Origin: Cycas panzhihuaensis
Lineage: Eukaryota; Cycadophyta
Assembly: GCA_023213395.1 (NCBI GenBank)
Contig: CM041465.1
Coordinates: 166,911,741 to 166,975,740, forward strand
Reading direction: 5' to 3'
DNA length: 64,000 bases
Under the pieces are notes generated by a model that was not told the DNA's origin, did no database searches, and saw only the letters and a list, made by a program, of their open reading frames with translations. A program made the translations under genes and the position numbers. Numbering within the stretch: position 1 is the first letter of the stretch; each line of letters starts with the position of its first letter. Positions 13,006 through 24,081 of the stretch are shown one piece after another.

Positions 13006-13413
13006 AAGGATGGATTAGAGATAAAGTAATGATAATGGACCCAACAATGTATAACGATGAAGATGAATGAGGTGAGTGTAGAATAAACAATAAGATATAA
13101 TAAGATAAAGCATGTACATGAATAAAGCATAATAAATGTGGGAGAATGGCCAAACTTTTGACTATTATAAAGATTATATACATACTTATATAACATCTTA
13201 CTATATATGAGAATCATCAAAGGTTAACTTTTGTATGTTGACATACTTATAAAGGTGGTACATATCTTAAGGTGACTAATAATATGACATTGACTAAATA
13301 CATAAGAGAGTATGAACGGGGTTGGAATGTAATTAGATATTACATCCAATATTGAGAAGACATTTTCTTTCATTTGAGGTTTCTTAGGAGACCCACCCTA
13401 ACAAACATCATTC

Positions 13414-13431
13414 TAATGACCATACTAAAGA
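13414..13431 (+). other. Tat-1 primer-binding site
   Basis: TAATGACCATACTAAAGA matches the Tat-2 primer site TGGCGACCATACTGGGGA except at positions explained by G-to-A or C-to-T change. It shows that the 5' LTR of Tat-1 ends a few bases upstream. Confidence 0.6.
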
Positions 13432-14998
13432 GTTGTTAAAACTTCCTAGTTACTCATTCATTCTTCCATATTAATTAGAGTCTTCCATTAGTATATGTCC
13501 ATCTAGTTTACTTCACTTTAGTCCTTTATTTTATTTGAGTGACTTTTGTATGCCCCATCCTTCTTACCTCACATCCTCTTCCATAAATCCTTCCCACATC
13601 CTACTTAGGTGATCTAGGAAAATTTAGGGCCTTCCTCCTAAAGACTCTTTATTGCCTTTTTAAGTTGCCACCTTTACTCTTTAGGAAGATTACAAAACTT
13701 CTATTATAGATCTTGCTACTACTCCTTTTATGTCTTAAGATACTTGAAACCCATTTGAGTACCCTAAAGATCCTAGCTTATATAAGGTCCCTATTGGAGA
13801 ACAACATGACCTAATTAAGAATGTATTTTGATAATAAGTCCTACATCATTACATAATAATTATATGGACCATATGAGACCCATCTTTCATGTTGATTTTT
13901 ATGAAGTATCTATACTCAATACTTCATTTATCACATATCCCTTTAAGCAAGCTCCAGATCTTTTCACCTTAATACACGCTTGCTTATACATCATTGCACA
14001 TGAGTAGGGAGAGCACATGCCTCCTATACATTCATCCTTCTTTAGTATTGATCTTAGAAATTCTACCTATGATTATTAGAGTAAGTTTATGGTTGTTTAG
14101 GAATATAAAAACCTATTAGAGACTTCTTAGGTAAGGCCTTAATAGAGGACCATCCCCACTACTCATTATCATAGGTTAAGCACCCTTTTCTTGCATGCAA
14201 CTACACTTCCTCCATCTCCAAGAGGTGTTTACCCATCATCTAGAGTTAATTATCCTTTGTAGGATAACCCTTTTAATTAGATTTTGTAAACTTGAGTTAC
14301 TTCCATGTGACCTCCCCTACATTGACCATTCACATGCCTATCTTATATCATCATTTCATCAAGGGTTAGTTAACTAGACATGACCCTCCTACAATCTAGG
14401 TATAAGTTATTATATTCCACATGTACATGCCATGTAACCATAGTAAAAATTAATACCCTCTTATGACCTAATGCTTACCCACACTAAGAAAAGCTATTCA
14501 ATTCAACCTATTGGCTATGGGATGTTCCTCCCACCTTTTGACATCCATGAGGCTTCCCTTATTAGGGGGAAACTACTTCCCACCTTATTATAGGACCTTA
14601 CCTTGGATATTTAGAAAAACCACATACATCATATATTAGGTATGCCACCCATAATAGGGCACTTAAAAACTCATGACCTATATAGTCAACCTCTTAGGTA
14701 ACTTCATCCTTGAGGGCAAGGAGGTTATTTGTTGACTCTGTATATTGACTATAAGAGGAATCCATTTCCATAGGAGGTTCTTCTCTCTCTGCTACGTCCT
14801 TTAATTCTTGAGTTACCTAAATTTTTAGAGGAGTTAACTCAAGATCTAATGGGGCACCTACAAGATTTTGCTATTACATGTGTTGATTACCTCCCTTATA
14901 ACTATTTGATAATATGATTATTTCTAAAGACCCTAAAAGGTGACACCTCAAAGTAGTTCTATAGATTAAAACATGCATTTATCTTCTCTTTCCAATAA
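13432..14998 (+). other. Tat-1 leader and decayed gag N-terminal region
   Basis: This corresponds in position to the leader and Pro-rich gag N-terminus of Tat-2 (20249-21800). No domain is recognisable, and frames such as the one at 14195-14377 are short and Leu/His-rich. Confidence 0.45.
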
Positions 14999-15350
14999 TT
15001 GGTTGATACTTTTATGAGCTATTTTGATGTGGCTAGGCCATTTGAGATTGGTATTGAAGATCTAAATTTTTTAAGCAAGGTGGAGAAGAGTCATATCACA
15101 AGTTTGACTATTATTTTTAAGATTTGGTTCATGCTTGTCAGGCTCCCCTGGATAACAACTTATTTTTTAATATCTTCATCAACACATTAAGATCCCAGGT
15201 ACATTTTAGGGTCCTCAAACTAGGGCCTACTTCCTATGAAAAAGCCATTGAGAAATGCCCCACTCTTATAGTGTTTGAGATTCAAGCTAGAGTAAAAATG
15301 TTAAGTAAACCTTCAACACTTAAAGAGAAGGTTGAACTAGCTTAGGGGTT
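14999..15350 (+). pseudogene. Tat-1 gag (capsid-like) remnant
   Basis: One frame reads VDTFMSYFDVARPFEIGIE (from 15002) and, after a frameshift, VHFRVLKLGPTSYEKAIEKC (from 15202). The same two blocks occur in Tat-2 as VDEFINYFDVAPPFESGMK and VHVEVLKIGATTCDSAIAKC. They belong to the plant Ty3/gypsy retrotransposon gag domain, which forms the virus-like particle that packages the element RNA. Frameshifts make it nonfunctional. Confidence 0.75.
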
Positions 15351-16073
15351 TAAACAATCATAATGTGATCTTAACTATGATCACCTCACCTCCATAGTTT
15401 GAGCATTTGAAAGGTATATTAATACCAAACTTCATGTTGACACCTCTCTTACTCTTGGACTTAAGAAAGAAATTAAAGTTATGTATTTCATTGACCATAA
15501 CAAATATCCTAATACACCAACTCTTAAAAAGATGTATTAATGCCCTATACTATCATAAGATCAAAGTCCTTATTCATCATAGTCAGCCTAACAAAAAGCC
15601 TACCTCCAAGACAAACTAATATCAACTTATTCATAAAAACTTGATTCCTGACCATAGTAGGAAGGCCATTGAGGATAAAGGTAAATCCAAGGTATAAGAT
15701 GATAATGATGCTAAAGATTTTGATTCTAAGACTAGCAACAAAGAATCATCACCACTTAAACATGATGATAAAAAGACCAATGTATTAAATAGATCACCAT
15801 CTAAAAGTAAAACACCCAAGAATATGATTAATATGGTGGAGGCCCCCAAGGTCCTAAACCTCTTAATGGGGATTCACCACCTAGGGAGAAATCTATAGGT
15901 TGTCCTCCCTAGTTGTTCATTAGACTTATTCATTTAAGGTCTATTCCTAAATATATAAAGGAGGGTATTTTCTCTTTCGTAGAGGAGTTGAAGAGTTTTC
16001 TTATAGGAACTTTTGTAATGGACCTTCTAACGAGTTACCTGATTAAAGGCAACTCTTACTTGATACTCTTGGG
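15351..16073 (+). other. Tat-1 gag-protease linker
   Basis: Lys/Ser/Asp-rich decayed frames without a clear zinc knuckle, in the position of the Lys-rich linker between gag and protease of Tat-2. Confidence 0.4.
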
Positions 16074-16570
16074 GTGTTGAGCTCTAATTTACCTCTTAAA
16101 CTAATTTTGCACTTTGATTTGTCCACATTGATCAATAAGTGGAAAAGAAACCAAAATAAAACTATCTCCTTTTATATTAAAATTCTAAAAGACAACATTA
16201 ACATTAAAAGATGTATTATTAATAAGGGATATTATATCAACCTCATGCCACTTTAAATCCTCGACAACCTAGAGGTGCTTACTTATGATCATGTCAATTA
16301 GATTTTCCAAGGATACAATAAATATAAAAAAATCCCAATTATATAAGTTACTCTTTTGCTTACTCTTGAATAGTAGATAGTCATGATGGAGATTATTATC
16401 CTTAACATTAATCTTAAACTTAGACTTTTGTTAGGTTAACCATGGATAAGTCAAACATTGATAGTTTGTTTCTTACTCTTTGATGAAGTCAAGTTCATCC
16501 ATGATGGCAAGGATAAAGTTATTAAGTATAGGATCAAACCTATTAAATAGTCTATTCCCTTGTTAATATA
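16074..16570 (+). pseudogene. Tat-1 aspartic protease remnant
   Basis: The frame contains RCIINKGYYINLMPL, aligned with RTVVDNGSSVNAMPL of Tat-2, so the catalytic Asp and the Ser-Ser after it are lost. Later blocks LRLLLG and VKFIHDGKDKVIKYR match YNLLLGRPW and LKFVHDGRMRVI of Tat-2. The protease would process the Gag-Pol polyprotein. Stops, mainly TAG, and frameshifts leave it dead. Confidence 0.7.
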
Positions 16571-17039
16571 ATTGTCGAAGAAGGAAAATCTTCTTATCCT
16601 TTTCGATCATTAGGTTTTGGACAATATTTCACTGTTGAACAATCCATTTTAGGAACTCAAGTTAAGTCAAAGGATGTTTATATGATCACTACATGCTTGT
16701 CAAGTGATAAGCCCCTCTTATGTCATTCTATTCAACACCTCATTTCTAATAAAGAAGCAAATTCTTATCCTCTCATCAATTTCTCCTTTGAATAAGCTTC
16801 TTAGTTTACTCATGACTCTCAATTCGATCTCCTTGCATAACTTGATTGGGATGTTGATATCTAAGTGGACTTTCTTCTTGATCAAACTACTCTTATAGAA
16901 ATCTCCCCTTTTACCTCTAAGTCCATATCATAAAACCTACTTGTGTGTAATGTTGCTACTCATGGTTGTCCTTGCTAAGAGGTCTTAACCTCAAAATGCA
17001 ATTTTAGACTTGTTCATTTTGAGAATAATGAGGTAATCG
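16571..17039 (+). other. Tat-1 protease-RT linker
   Basis: Decayed, with no recognisable domain. It matches in position the Pro/Ser-rich linker of Tat-2 (23520-24080). Confidence 0.4.
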
Positions 17040-17600
17040 TAGAACACATGGTGGGGGCATCTCCTAATCTGCTATCTAACTATAACAAGCTTGGCTTTTC
17101 CAAGTACATTCAAGTTGACTCACCTTTGAAAAGTTTAAGTCATGAATCATACACCTCCTCTCCTCCACTAGACATTGCTCCTCCCCACTTTGAGGAAGAA
17201 ACCACTATGCTAGTGAGGGAAACTATTGAGATTGTCCCTGAGATAGATTAAACACCAAGAATAATTAAAGTAGGAGTTGATTGATCCTATTTGGAGGCCA
17301 AACAATTGAAAAAACTCTTTAGGAAGTTTTCTTTGATTTTTGAATGGAATTATAGTGACATGAAGGGCTTGCATCTTGATGTTGTGGTCTAGACCATTAT
17401 TACCATTTTTAGGGCTAAGCCTAAATGCTAAAAATAAAGTCTTATTCACCCTTGCCTCTATGTAGGGATTGAGTAAGAGATTGAAAAGTTTTTAAAGGCT
17501 AATTTCATAAAGATAGTGGATTACTCACAATGGGTATTGAATATTGTACCTATTACCAAGAAAAATATCTTTATTTACATTCATATTAATTTTTGTGATG
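17040..17600 (+). pseudogene. Tat-1 reverse transcriptase, N-terminal part
   Basis: EHMVGASPNLLSNYNKLGFSK and APPHFEEETTM align with EHLVGLAPNLPSGHHRLGHQK and APLHFEEGNAM of Tat-2. FEWNYSDMKGLH then matches the usual start of plant gypsy RT (FAWxYxDMxGxDP), and YSQWVLNIVPITKKN is the first palm strand. The domain breaks off at 17605, where copia-1 was inserted, and resumes at 43056. Confidence 0.75.
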
Positions 17601-17605
17601 CTAAT
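17601..17605 (+). repeat. Target-site duplication of copia-1, left copy (CTAAT)
   Basis: CTAAT is directly followed by the TG of the copia-1 5' LTR and is repeated at 43051-43055 after the CA end of its 3' LTR. Confidence 0.85.
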
Positions 17606-17668
17606 TGTCAGATATTATGACAATAATATTTTAAGGCTAAAATTTTGGCATGTTGGTGGCACGGTTTC
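17606..17668 (+). repeat. copia-1 5' LTR, first 63 bp
   Basis: TGTCAGATATTATGACAATA onward matches the start of the 3' LTR at 42407 (TGTGGGATATTGTGACAAGA) through GGCACGGTTTC. It stops where Tat-2 begins; the rest of this LTR is at 31699-32280. Bases 17664-17668 (GTTTC) are the left target copy of Tat-2. Confidence 0.85.
17664..17668 (+). repeat. Target-site duplication of Tat-2, left copy (GTTTC)
   Basis: GTTTC precedes the TG of the Tat-2 5' LTR and recurs at 31694-31698. The uninterrupted copia-1 3' LTR has one GTTTC at the matching place (42466-42470 region). Confidence 0.8.
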
Positions 17669-17950
17669 TGTTTCCCAGCTTCCGGGAATGGGTACGGAAT
17701 CACCGACTCAGGTAAGTGCAGGTATGTCTCTCGCATTATCATCGCTTTCTTTTACTGGATGTTTGCTTGCGTATCTACATATGTATGACTTTGTGGGCGA
17801 CCTTGTAGTCATCCACACTTATTTTAGCCTATGATGACTATAGCAGGGGCACACTCCCAGCGAGTGTAGCACCACAGTGACCGACATTTCCCGTGATCTG
17901 CCTTCCTCACTCTAGGATCCACTAGGTTTGCGCCACCTCCGCTCGTGTGA

Positions 17951-17957
17951 TGACTCA
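17951..17957 (+). promoter_or_regulatory. TGACTCA (bZIP/GCN4-like) motif in U3 of the Tat-2 5' LTR
   Basis: The heptamer lies in the near-palindrome GATGACTCATC and is conserved at 29438-29444 in the 3' LTR. It is the consensus for GCN4/Opaque2-class bZIP factors. A regulatory role is inferred only from the motif and its position in the first 300 bp of the LTR. Confidence 0.35.
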
Positions 17958-18145
17958 TCATCGTTTGGTCAACTTGCCACCCCACTCGAGCCCTATTTTT
18001 GCTCCTTTGGACCCGTTTTGTTGGCTTGTTTGCTTAGGGTAGGTGTTTTAGCATTATGTTAGCCTTTTCGGTGCGCCCTTCAACCTGGGTGGTTGGTGGG
18101 CCCCGTTTTCAGCCCTAGGCGTCTGGTTGGATTTTTAGGTAGTGC

Positions 18146-18173
18146 CGGAATATTCACTGCAGTGAATATTCCG
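18146..18173. repeat. 28-bp perfect palindrome in the Tat-2 5' LTR
   Basis: The half-site CGGAATATTCACTG is followed directly by its reverse complement, with no spacer. The 3' LTR reads GTGGTACCGCCTC at the corresponding place and lacks about 35 bp including the whole palindrome. Confidence 0.9.
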
Positions 18174-20230
18174 TGACAACCGCCTCGAGTTGTTTTTTAA
18201 AAATCACGTGGCAATTTCGCATTTATTGCGAACCGCCACGTGGTTCGCTTTATTTCTCTTCACCGCGCCTAATCGCACGCTTTAGGGTTTTGCTTGAGTA
18301 CTTAAGCCTTTTTTGGCTCATTTTCAAGGATCTTTTTGCTCACTTTTGGAATTGCTCTCAAGGAAACACTCTCCTGCTCTGCTTCTCTCTGTTGTTTGCT
18401 GCATCAACTGGACCTGCACTCTTCATACAGTGCCCAGCTCTCCTTTGGCGTGGCTGAGACATTCTCCGAGCCCCTCAAACACCTTGGAGAGGGCTCCTTT
18501 GAATTGGTTCCCAGCTGGTCTTCGTCCATGCAGTCCATAAGTGCCCCAAGTGCAAGTGTTTCCCGTCACACCTCCGTAGCAGGGCCTCAAACCTGCTCTA
18601 CTTCAGATATGGGCTGATTTATCAGTCCCTCTGCGCTACCTTTTGGCTGAGGCAAATCCCTTGCCTCTTCTCTCCAGGTATTCCTTGTTTATGCTTGTTT
18701 TCTTGTGATATTCATGCTTCAGCTTGTTTGCTCTTACTTGTTGCTTGAGAGTTGGTTGTCCTCCCTTTTGGGGTCATTATACCACTCTCCCTGCTCTTTA
18801 CTGCGTTCTTGTCCAAAGCGTGGAGGGTTGCATAGGTTTTGGAGGAGGCTGGGTGGATTCCGTACCACCTTCCACGCTCCCTGGCGGCTCTTAGCCCCCA
18901 AAACCTCCCTCTCGCCCTGTGCTGCCCTTGGCTTGCAAACAAGGGTTTGAAGGCTCCCTTTGGTTGCCCAAACCAGCGCTGTCACAAGTTGCAGCGCTGA
19001 TTTGAAACCTTTTGCTCAGGTTTGGGCATCACTCATAAGTCCCAACCACTGGTTTCTTGCTTCACCTTTCTTCCCCGGGTCACCCGGTTTGCTCTTCATA
19101 GCATCCCGGTTCGCCGTGGGTACCCTTGGGCCTTTCTTTGCCCCTTTTGTTGCTATTTTCCAGCCCTTGCTCTTGACTTTCCCCTCACTACCTCGTGGCT
19201 CTTGGGGGGAGGTTTGGGCATCATTTGCGGGAGGTAGGCCACTCCGAGGCTTACCCAACCATTCACTTTCAATTTGGTCGCTTTCTTTTGATACTTTCAT
19301 TGTTGGATTAGCACTAACGCGTGTATACTCAGATTCTCGTTTATGTTATTGAGCCATATATTGTTAGAGTTTTTGTGTTGCATGCTAGTGCTCCTCCTTC
19401 GGGAAGAGAAAGAAACTGCTATTGCTTGCAGGTACTTGGGAAGCGTGGAGTGCATCGCCCGTGGGCCTAGCTACCGGTAAGCACCTTCATATGCGTTATG
19501 TTTTCATGCTATTTCATTTCTTAGTTGGTGCTTCATTTCTTTCTTGGCATTGCATTCGATTTTTCAGGGAAGGTAAGGAAGCCCCCTCTTCGTCCGCCAC
19601 AATACCTCGCATCCAGTATGTCGCGCGGAGTGGCTGGGTGCTCCTCGAGGAAGGTTACTTCGTCTCGCACGCCTTCGCTCCAGGTGCACATTTCGTTCCC
19701 CTCCGCTACCCTTTCTTTTCCTTTTATTTCTTTTGTAGTAATTAGTACATTGAAGGATAAAAGGGAAAAATTGGTTTGGTATTTGTTTGCGATTCTTTTG
19801 TCTTGTTTCATGCATCTTTATCATTCGTAGGAAAGATTGTAGGAGTCCTCCTCTCCCCTACCTTTCCTCCTCTCCCCTTGACCACACGAGTGCCTTGCTT
19901 CCCGCATCACTCGTGTGTGCAGTTAGGTTGTGTAGGATTGCTCTTAGCCCCGTCCCCTTTAGGTCTTCTCTCCCCTTCCGCCACCCAAGGGTGGGAGGGT
20001 CCTATTCCTGTGTCAACCCAGTTGCCTATGCACCTTCACCCCTTACTCGAAGCGGTGAAGGGTCACCCAATAGTAGCCATACTCCATTGCAGATCCCGAA
20101 CTCGCGCTCCGGCGCATGGGGCGCTCTGCGTGGTAGTTACCCACCTTTTAGGTCCCACCTTCCATCATTCCACCACTCACTCTCTCTTACACCTATCAGT
20201 TAGGTAGTTATCCCGTAGCAGAGCGTCCAC

Positions 20231-20248
20231 TGGCGACCATACTGGGGA
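20231..20248 (+). other. Tat-2 primer-binding site
   Basis: TGGCGACCATACTGGGGA starts one base after the LTR end and has the TGGCGAC...CTGGGGA form found in plant gypsy elements, complementary to a tRNA 3' end reading ...TCGCCA. I do not assign the tRNA species. Confidence 0.7.
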
Positions 20249-20403
20249 CTGCCAGTAAGGGAGCTAGTTTCGCTCTCTTCCATTGGTTTTGCTACTCTTG
20301 TGTGATCCTTTTCATACTTATCTCGATCTCCATGTTGGGTAACCCCCCAACGCGTGTGTTTTACCGCTCTTTCTCCTTTCCTAGCATTGTCGGTTGACCT
20401 TGC

Positions 20404-21380
20404 ATGCGGCGTTTCTCTCGTCGTTTACACGGTCTACCTCCTTTGTTAGAGGACCCGGAGTATCGCCTTCTTGCCTCGTCGGATTCTGATCCGACTATGG
20501 AGGGATACTCTTCCGATTGGACCTACCATACTTTAGCCATGGAAACCCATGCCTTTCCTCCTGTTATACCCGGGTCCACCCAAGAGGGTGACGACCCCCT
20601 TTATTATCCAAATGACCAACACCTTTCTTTCGATGCTCATCCTTCTACCCACGCCGTAGAAGGACCCGTCCCTCTTGAGGGTTGCCACGTAGTTGGCAAT
20701 TCTTATGAGGAACGTCCCGAGGATCCTACCTTGTTTGAGGTTCCGATCACCTCTTACGAGTGTGTTGGGACTCCTCCGGTCGACGTAGTTGAAGCTTTCA
20801 ACGAGTGTTCTGCCAAGCAACACGCTTGCAACCGGCCCCTAGGTGGTTTGAAGATGTTCTTCGTGGAGGGGCCTCTTCCTCTTCCGCTCCCCCACCTCAT
20901 GCCTCATCCTCATCCACCCTTCCTATGACCACAAATCCCTTCGTGCCTACACGCAAGGCCCCTACTCTGCTCCCTGCAGTGGGGGCATGCGTGGCACCTT
21001 CCGTCCCTCATCAAGGTCCTAATGCCTTAGGATCTTCTTGCGGTGTGTCTTTCCCTCAATTGAGGGTTAGCATACCCGCTCCTAATCAAACCAATGTGCC
21101 ATCCCCTAATGTGGCACATACCATCCCTAGTAGGCCTATTGGCCCTACTAACTTTCCAACCACTAGTTATGTGGGATCCACTCCCACGCATCCTCCAGCC
21201 CAGCATGTTGGTGCTTCCTTCTACGTTCCCCCAGGATATACCTCTCAACCTTGGGGGCAGGGTAGAGGAAGTCGTCTTCCCGTTTATGGGGTGGATCCGC
21301 TACACCCATATGGGGTTGCTCCACCTACGGGTGGCCCATATGGGTAAAACCCGGTTCCACATCTGCCTTGCCCTTCTTCC
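20404..21380 (+). pseudogene. Tat-2 gag N-terminal Pro-rich region
   Basis: An open frame from ATG 20404 (174 codons, starting MRRFSRRLHGLPPLLEDPEY) is the first coding sequence after the primer site. At about 20.8-20.9 kb the coding signal passes to another frame (20805-21347), rich in Pro, Ser and Thr (SIPAPNQTNVPSPNVAHTIP). The position and low complexity fit the disordered N-terminal arm of a Tat gag. The change of frame suggests a frameshift; an intron is a less likely alternative. Confidence 0.5.
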
Positions 21381-21398
21381 AATGTAATCCCATCCATT

Positions 21399-22230
21399 GT
21401 GCCTTCGCAAGGGAACCTGACTCGCTTCCAAGGCACTTACCCCCACACCTCTTTTCAGCAAGGGGCGCTTCCTCAAGGAGGGACGGGTGTTCCACCCCCA
21501 TCCGCTCCTTGTGCGCTACCTACTTCGACATTCGTTGATCCTACTTGCCTGCAAGGGCGCGCCCCTTCATGGACTTTAGGTCAACCCCTCTTTCGGTTGA
21601 GGTGTTGCGAACCAACTTGCCTCATCCCTCAAGTTCCTAGATTCGATGGAACTTCGTGAAGACCCTGGAGCATGTCCGTAGTTTTTCTATGGCATGCATC
21701 GATTCTTGGGCTTACGACCATATTTTGATTAAACTATTCGAGATCCTTGCGGTGGTGACGCCTCAAATGGTTCTACCGTCTCTCATTTATTCGATCCATT
21801 CATTCCAAAGAATTGGTGGATGAGTTCATCAACTATTTTGATGTAGCTCCTCCATTCGAGAGCGGAATGAAGTCTCTTCTTTTGCTCAAACAAGGTCACG
21901 ATGAGATGAATCGTGACTTTGTACGGTGATTCCACGACTTGCTCCACTCCACTAAGGCAACATTGCCCGAGGAGCTGAAGCGAGACCTGTTCGTCAATGC
22001 GCTTCGTCCCGAAGTCCACGTGGAAGTCCTTAAGATAGGGGCGACCACATGTGATTCCGCGATCGCCAAGTGCTTGGCGTTGGAGGCTATTGAGATCCAA
22101 GCGGGTCTTAAGAAACCTCTTAAGCCCTCACAACGTCGTGAGGCACCACCCCCTACCAAGGATACCAAACCTTCCCACCGACGTCTTCCTCTCATCCCAC
22201 CGAGAGGACTTTAGACCCTCCTCATCGCCT
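21399..22230 (+). pseudogene. Tat-2 gag capsid-like domain
   Basis: After PQVPRFDGTS (about 21630) the retrotransposon gag domain follows in shifting frames: LEHVRSFSMACIDSWAYDHI near 21665, VDEFINYFDVAPPFESGMK near 21810, then LHSTKATLPEELKRDLFV and RPEVHVEVLKIGATTCDSAI near 21940-22060. These are typical capsid-like blocks of plant Ty3/gypsy gag. At least two frameshifts and one stop interrupt it. Tat-1 has the same blocks at 14999-15350. Confidence 0.75.
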
Positions 22231-22720
22231 ATACGCTCATTCGAAGGCACGATGAAGGAGCTCAAGCTTCAAGATCCTTCATCTCCTACATCAAACAAGC
22301 AAGTCCAACAAACTACCCAAGCTCCTCTTCCCAGGAATGGAAACGCCCAGTCCTCTCAAGCGAGGAGGTCTGATCCCCCGCTTGAGAAGAAGTGGTGCTC
22401 CATTCATGGGGATTGCTTCCACGACGATTCGGCTAGGGCCCAAAGATCCAAAGGATGCCCCTTGATGCGATTCTTCTCCCAAACGGGCCCCAAGGCCTAA
22501 TTTGGATTAACCAGTTCATAAGGATCCGTTCCCTAAGCACGGGGAACGTGATCGCAATACCCAAACCAAGAACAACCGTAACCGAGGAAGATCGCCTGAT
22601 CCCCGTCCTTCCCGCGATAAAGGGAAGGGCGCTAGGAATTCTTCTTCCTCTTCTCGTTCTCCTAGCCGTCGCACCCCGTCGCCTTCACGACCCCGGAATA
22701 GCAGGAAGAAGGTGATCTAG
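22231..22720 (+). pseudogene. Tat-2 gag C-terminal region with His/Cys knuckle remnant
   Basis: The frame ending at 22500 contains EKKWCSIHGDCFHDDSA, recalling the Cys-x2-His...His knuckle (WCxxHxxxxHxTxxC) of Tat-type gags. The last Cys is absent, so nucleic-acid binding is doubtful. An Arg/Ser/Pro-rich stretch follows (22500-22720), probably a linker in another frame. Confidence 0.55.
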
Positions 22721-23979
22721 TTGCTTGAAGCAACTCCCACTTTTGCCCTTATGCGATCTCAAGCCGCTAAGGAAGCAGTGGGAGCTTTTTGTCCTCCCAC
22801 TCCTTCCGACCCTCTTCCGGAGACCCTTCCTCCTAAGTCCCTCTCTTCCCAAGGCTATTCCTCAGACGCCCGGGTCGTTACGATTTCTGAAGGGCACTTA
22901 CCCAACCTACTGGGAAGGGTAAGCCTTTCTCTGTCGTAGACGAGCTCCATACGGTCGCTGCAGGAATGTCCTTGATGGACGTTCTGAGGAGTTATCCCAA
23001 GTAGCGGGCCCTCCTTCTGGAAGCTTTAGGATCAAGTGATGTACCTGTCCACGCTTTGGGTGTCGCCCAAGGTTGTGGACCCGCTATTTCCTTTGATCCT
23101 AAGGATCTTCCCCCTGCCGGTGAAAGGGAACGTCAGTGGAACTTCCCATTCACCATCACCATCGATACGCCTGATTGTACTCTTCGAAGAACTGTTGTCG
23201 ACAACGGTTCTTCCGTCAATGCCATGCCCTTGCGTGTCATGCAAGAGCTTGGTATTTCTGCCTTGGAACCCGTTCCCTGGCGATGCCAAGGGTATGACGG
23301 TAGCGAGAAGACCCCTCTGGGATCTGTCGCGATTCCGCTTACCCTTGAGGGTAAGACCGTTCTTGCCGACGTTGTAGTCCTTGACGTTGATGTGGATTAC
23401 AACCTCCTTCTAGGTCGTCCATGGCTCGATCAAATGGGAGCCGTGTGCTCGACCCTTTGGGGACAACTTAAATTCGTCCATGACGGACGAATGAGAGTGA
23501 TCCCCCGTGAACGCCCTTTTACTAAACAAACTCGCTCTACCAGTTCAGCAAACCCATGTTCATCCACTCATGCCTTGGCTTGCTCTATTGGGATACCTAA
23601 ACCGTCCGAAGAAGACCCCGCATCTTCTCCTCCTAGTCTCACGCGGTTCGCCCCTATTGGCGTTGGGAGTTATGGGTACCTTGCTTCGTTCAGCGATGAT
23701 GAGTCGCTCGACGAAGACGAGGATTGTCCCCACCCTGTTTCTTTCCTTCGCGCCAATAGGTCGCACCTGCCTTGTTCTAGATCCCCGTATAGAGCCTCTC
23801 TCGTTGGTGAGGCTAGCCCCTCGTGTGTGTCACACGTCCTCGCTCGTGTTGACTCGCCTGTCATGAGTTCCCCTTTTTCATTACCCCCCGTAGGTAATGG
23901 TTTTAAGGAATTGCCTTTCGCTCCTTCTGAGGGGCACGTTTCTGTTTTTCCTTCAGATTTCCGTGAGGATGCTGAGTAA
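22721..23979 (+). pseudogene. Tat-2 aspartic protease and linker
   Basis: The best-preserved pol piece is one frame open from 23056 to 23979. It contains the active-site block TVVDNGSSVNAMPL (plant gypsy form VDxGSSxNxxPL, from about 23190) and the flap/end block YNLLLGRPWLDQMGAV near 23400, then LKFVHDGRMRVI. The catalytic Asp-Asn-Gly-Ser is present, so the fold could be active. It would cleave the element polyprotein. A stop at about 23002 separates it from the upstream frame. A Ser/Pro-rich linker (23520-23979) leads to RT. Confidence 0.8.
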
Positions 23980-24081
23980 CCCGATGGTCATCACGGTCCC
24001 GTTGCTCTCACTCCCTCCGGTGCTTCTCCTACTCGAAGTAAGGTCATCCATGGGGTGGATTATTTCTAGGACGATAAAGCC

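Larger units (their letters stand above)
9766..13410. other. AT-rich DNA probably including the 5' LTR of Tat-1
   Basis: No coding block is visible. A Tat-type primer-binding site begins at 13414, so the 5' LTR of Tat-1 must end at about 13410 (...ACAAACATCA). If its LTR were as long as that of the related Tat-2 (about 2.5 kb) it would begin near 10.9 kb, but I could not align the two LTRs by eye. Two short tandem duplications and a hairpin inside this region are listed separately. Confidence 0.4.
17669..20229 (+). repeat. Tat-2 5' LTR
   Basis: It begins TGTTTCCCAGCTTCCGGG and ends GAGCGTCCA, immediately before the primer site. It matches 29168-31693 over its whole length, with substitutions and many short indels. 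Overlapping frames of 70-140 codons in it (for example 18960-19352, 19422-19745, 19776-20207) recur in the other LTR but have no recognisable domain; I treat them as chance frames in GC-rich LTR sequence. Confidence 0.88.

Noticed and set aside
18960-20207. Several 70-140 codon frames in the Tat-2 LTR
   Set aside because: They overlap in different frames, carry no domain, and differ between the two LTRs by frame-breaking indels.
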